Below are positions 39,332 through 64,000 of a DNA stretch of 64,000 nucleotides, one piece after another. The stretch's first letter is position 1, and every line of letters begins with the position of its first letter. The position numbers were made by a program, and so were the translations under genes. Origin of the DNA: Amorphochlora amoebiformis (Eukaryota; Cercozoa; Chlorarachniophyceae); the NCBI GenBank assembly GCA_054601695.1, contig BAAHQB010000251.1:186001-250000 (forward strand). Direction: 5' to 3'. The notes beneath the pieces are model-generated. The model was not told the DNA's origin. It made no database searches and saw only the letters and a list, made by a program, of their open reading frames with translations.

Positions 39332-39543
39332 CTCAATATATGGATGTATATGTATATAATATATGTATATGTAATAAAAATGTATATTCATATATTTATA
39401 CACATGAATATATATTAATATATATATATATACACACATATATATACATACATATATATACACATATATAATATATATAACACATATAATATATATAATA
39501 TATACATACACACATATAGATATATACATATATATATATATAT

Positions 39544-39593
<50 letters not shown>

Positions 39594-39685
39594 CTACGCA
39601 AACACACACACACACACAAACACATACACATATATATTAACGGTTGTGTCACATATATATAAATATACACATATATATGTAAAGA

Positions 39686-39717
<32 letters not shown>

Positions 39718-39819
39718 ATATATATGTGAATATATATTATTATATAAAACAATAAAAACCTAAGAATATATGTATATATATTTATATGTATATACATATT
39801 ATATATATATATATATATA

Positions 39820-39850
<31 letters not shown>

Positions 39851-39888
39851 TTGTATATATATGTATATATGTATAATATAATAAAAAC
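39039..39888. repeat. TA/CA microsatellite region
   Basis: Downstream of the G5 stop on the minus strand. No gene seen. Confidence 0.8.
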
Positions 39889-39915
39889 CTATTGATAGTG
39901 ATTGTGATGTCGTGC

Positions 39916-61171
<21,256 letters not shown>

Positions 61172-61775
61172 CACGACCTCGAATCGGATGCAACGCGCCA
61201 AGGAGGAATGGAATTGTTATAGGTCTATTTGGTAGCATTAGAGGGTAAGCGCCACCGGTCCACGGGTGTCACGGGCATTTGGGTGAGTATTAGAGGTTTT
61301 AAAGCTAAAATGACACGTGTATTTGGATAAATGACACGTGTCTTCACGTATGATGACACGTGTACTCTTCTTGAAACTGTTCAAAACTGCCAGGATGTTG
61401 TTCTTTAAAATATCGCAACCTTTAACTAATCCACATTTCTTAGATCAAATCACCTTAATCTATTCGAGTTGTGGATTTTGTCCCTTCCCCCATGTGACAT
61501 GCCCCTATATCACAAAATTCCAGAATTTTATCTTTGGGAAAGGTCACGCTGAGTGACCACAGTAAACCGAACCTGTCGTTTTGTATGCTTGATATCTACA
61601 ACGATATCTTTATATCGAAAGAATTATATGCATATATTTCGGGAACAATATAACGAATTCAAGATATTTGACCTAATATATAGATATCCTATAAAACATA
61701 TATCTAGATATCTCAACGTTAGATGTTCACATATCTTCCTCAAGATATCCCGTTATCTCTAACCCCGCGAACGCG
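61172..61775. promoter_or_regulatory. Bidirectional promoter between G5 and G6
   Basis: About 600 bp of unique sequence between two divergent starts. TGACACGTGT occurs three times (61311-61320, 61332-61341, 61354-61363), each with the palindrome ACACGTGT (bHLH/bZIP G-box-like core CACGTG), spaced about 21 bp. Repeated ATATCT(A/T)GATATC-like words lie near 61690-61760. Confidence 0.55.
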
Positions 61776-61952
61776 ATGTCGACGTCTGTGCCCCCGATAA
61801 GCCCTCGAGGCCTCTTCGGGATAATCATGATTCAGTCCGTTCTATTACTCGCTCTTATGTACAAAAAAGAGCGAAATTCTGCCCCCCCCCCCAACTCGGA
61901 CGTATCCGCAGCAGTGGGCCTAGATGCCGAGTTTCGTAGCATGGCTCACGGG
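61776..61952 (+). CDS. G6 exon 1: type II membrane protein N-terminus
   Basis: ATG at 61776, 59 codons to the canonical donor GGG|GTAAGT. A short tail with Pro/Ser (SVPPISPRG) precedes a hydrophobic anchor (LFGIIMIQSVLLLALM) and a KKER stop-like basic cluster. Then comes a Pro-rich start of the stem (nine C in a row at 61885-61893 give Pro codons, and could slip). Confidence 0.75.
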
Positions 61953-62096
61953 GTAAGTTGAAAGCACGTTCGCTGCACACCGTGTTCGTTAGGGATGTTC
62001 GTTTGGGTTAGTCCCGGTGAAATTTGTTGTTTAGTTTGGGATGTTCAGTTGTTCAGGGTATTGATTTTAAAAACGTAATATATATATCTGGATCAG

Positions 62097-62144
62097 ACCG
62101 AGGGACTAGAATCACGGAGTATTTTGGGGGAAATTGTTTATGAG
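62097..62144 (+). CDS. G6 exon 2 (48 nt)
   Basis: Between GGATCAG and GTACGT, phase 0 to 0, reading T-E-G-L-E-S-R-S-I-L-G-E-I-V-Y-E. Confidence 0.7.
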
Positions 62145-62315
62145 GTACGTAAGCATTACTACGTAATACCCTGGCTTCGTGCTTTTCTAAAATTTTAAAT
62201 TGAAATTCGAAGTTTTTTTGGGAGGTTTTGAGGTCGGCTTATGGTATGAAATATGCATGTGTATTTATGTCAGAATTATTCTACATGTAAGACTATTATA
62301 TATTTATATAAATAT

Positions 62316-62437
<122 letters not shown>

Positions 62438-62475
62438 ACACCACGAATGTTTATTTGTATACGCGTATTCCTTAG

Positions 62476-62523
62476 GCTATTGCTAATACTACGAGAGATA
62501 TCGTCAGCCGTATGGCTTATGTG
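62476..62523 (+). CDS. G6 exon 3 (48 nt)
   Basis: Between ATTCCTTAG and GTAACA, phase 0 to 0, reading A-I-A-N-T-T-R-D-I-V-S-R-M-A-Y-V. Same length and pattern as exons 2 and 4. Confidence 0.75.
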
Positions 62524-63786
<1,263 letters not shown>

Positions 63787-63834
63787 GCAATTGCAAATAC
63801 AACTCAAGATATTCTGAAGGAAATAGCTTACGAG
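63787..63834 (+). CDS. G6 exon 4 (48 nt)
   Basis: Between ATATAG and GTCTAT, phase 0 to 0, reading A-I-A-N-T-T-Q-D-I-L-K-E-I-A-Y-E. It shares A-I-A-N-T-T-x-D-I with exon 3 using different codons. The gene continues beyond the window. Confidence 0.75.
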
Positions 63835-63939
63835 GTCTATATGCTATATCTTACACACATAGATCATATGAATATATACATATTTACATATATGTGTGTA
63901 ATATTTCTAATTTGCCTATCATATTAAATATATTTACAG

Positions 63940-63949
63940 TGTTTTTTTG
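63940..63949 (+). CDS. Possible 10-nt microexon
   Basis: Between ATTTACAG and GTAACT. Very short and T-rich; could be chance. Confidence 0.15.
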
Positions 63950-64000
63950 GTAACTTTTGAATATATATATATATATATATATATTGGTATATATATATAT

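Overview
This looks like the nuclear genome of a microbial eukaryote, probably a protist or alga that I cannot place from sequence alone. The evidence is GT-AG introns, very small exons, type II membrane proteins with N-glycosylation sites, and interspersed TTAGGG/CCCTAA telomere-type repeats. No bacterial operon, rRNA, tRNA or CRISPR array was seen. Most of the window is TA microsatellite with blocks of degenerate CCCTAA/TTAGGG repeat and long homopolymer or dinucleotide tracts (141 G, about 220 T, GA, GC and CT tracts). Nearly all long ORFs are translations of these repeats and are not genes.

Reading the short non-repetitive islands as exons gives spliced genes whose reading frames join exactly. 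G1 (+, 1549-3156) is the 3' end of a gene, possibly a carboxylesterase-type hydrolase. G2 (+, 4232-32014) is a gene of about 33 exons and 529 codons spread over 27.8 kb, ending in a pair of canonical EF-hands. G3 (-, 34250-35179) is a 309-residue coiled-coil protein and G4 (+, from 35324) is a divergent first exon 145 bp away. G5 (-, 61171 to 39916) is an 18-exon gene of about 509 codons encoding a type II membrane, N-glycosylated, glycosyltransferase-like protein. G6 (+, from 61776) is a divergent type II membrane protein whose stem is built of 48-nt exons, and it runs off the window. Smaller candidates lie at 32081-32284 (-), 35599-35684 (+), 37335-37646 (+) and 38870-39038 (+).

The unusual biology is in how the genes are built. 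Introns are TA microsatellite plus telomere-type repeat, and the telomeric repeat itself supplies splice sites (acceptors ending CCCTAG or CCCTAAG, donors starting GTTAGG, GTTTAGG or GTAACCC). One 99-nt intron (8280-8378) consists of nothing but telomere-type repeat. CCCTAA mostly lies on the sense strand of whichever gene contains it, as do CT-rich tracts. In at least a dozen places a single exon has been copied two to seven times in tandem with its flanking TA tract, sometimes keeping splice sites and protein sequence. This resembles a reservoir of mutually exclusive or decaying exons.

All gene models are hand-read from sequence. The strongest support is that summed exon lengths are divisible by three (1590 nt for G2, 1530 nt for G5) and that motifs such as EF-hand loops are completed across junctions. 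Individual exon boundaries remain unproven without RNA.
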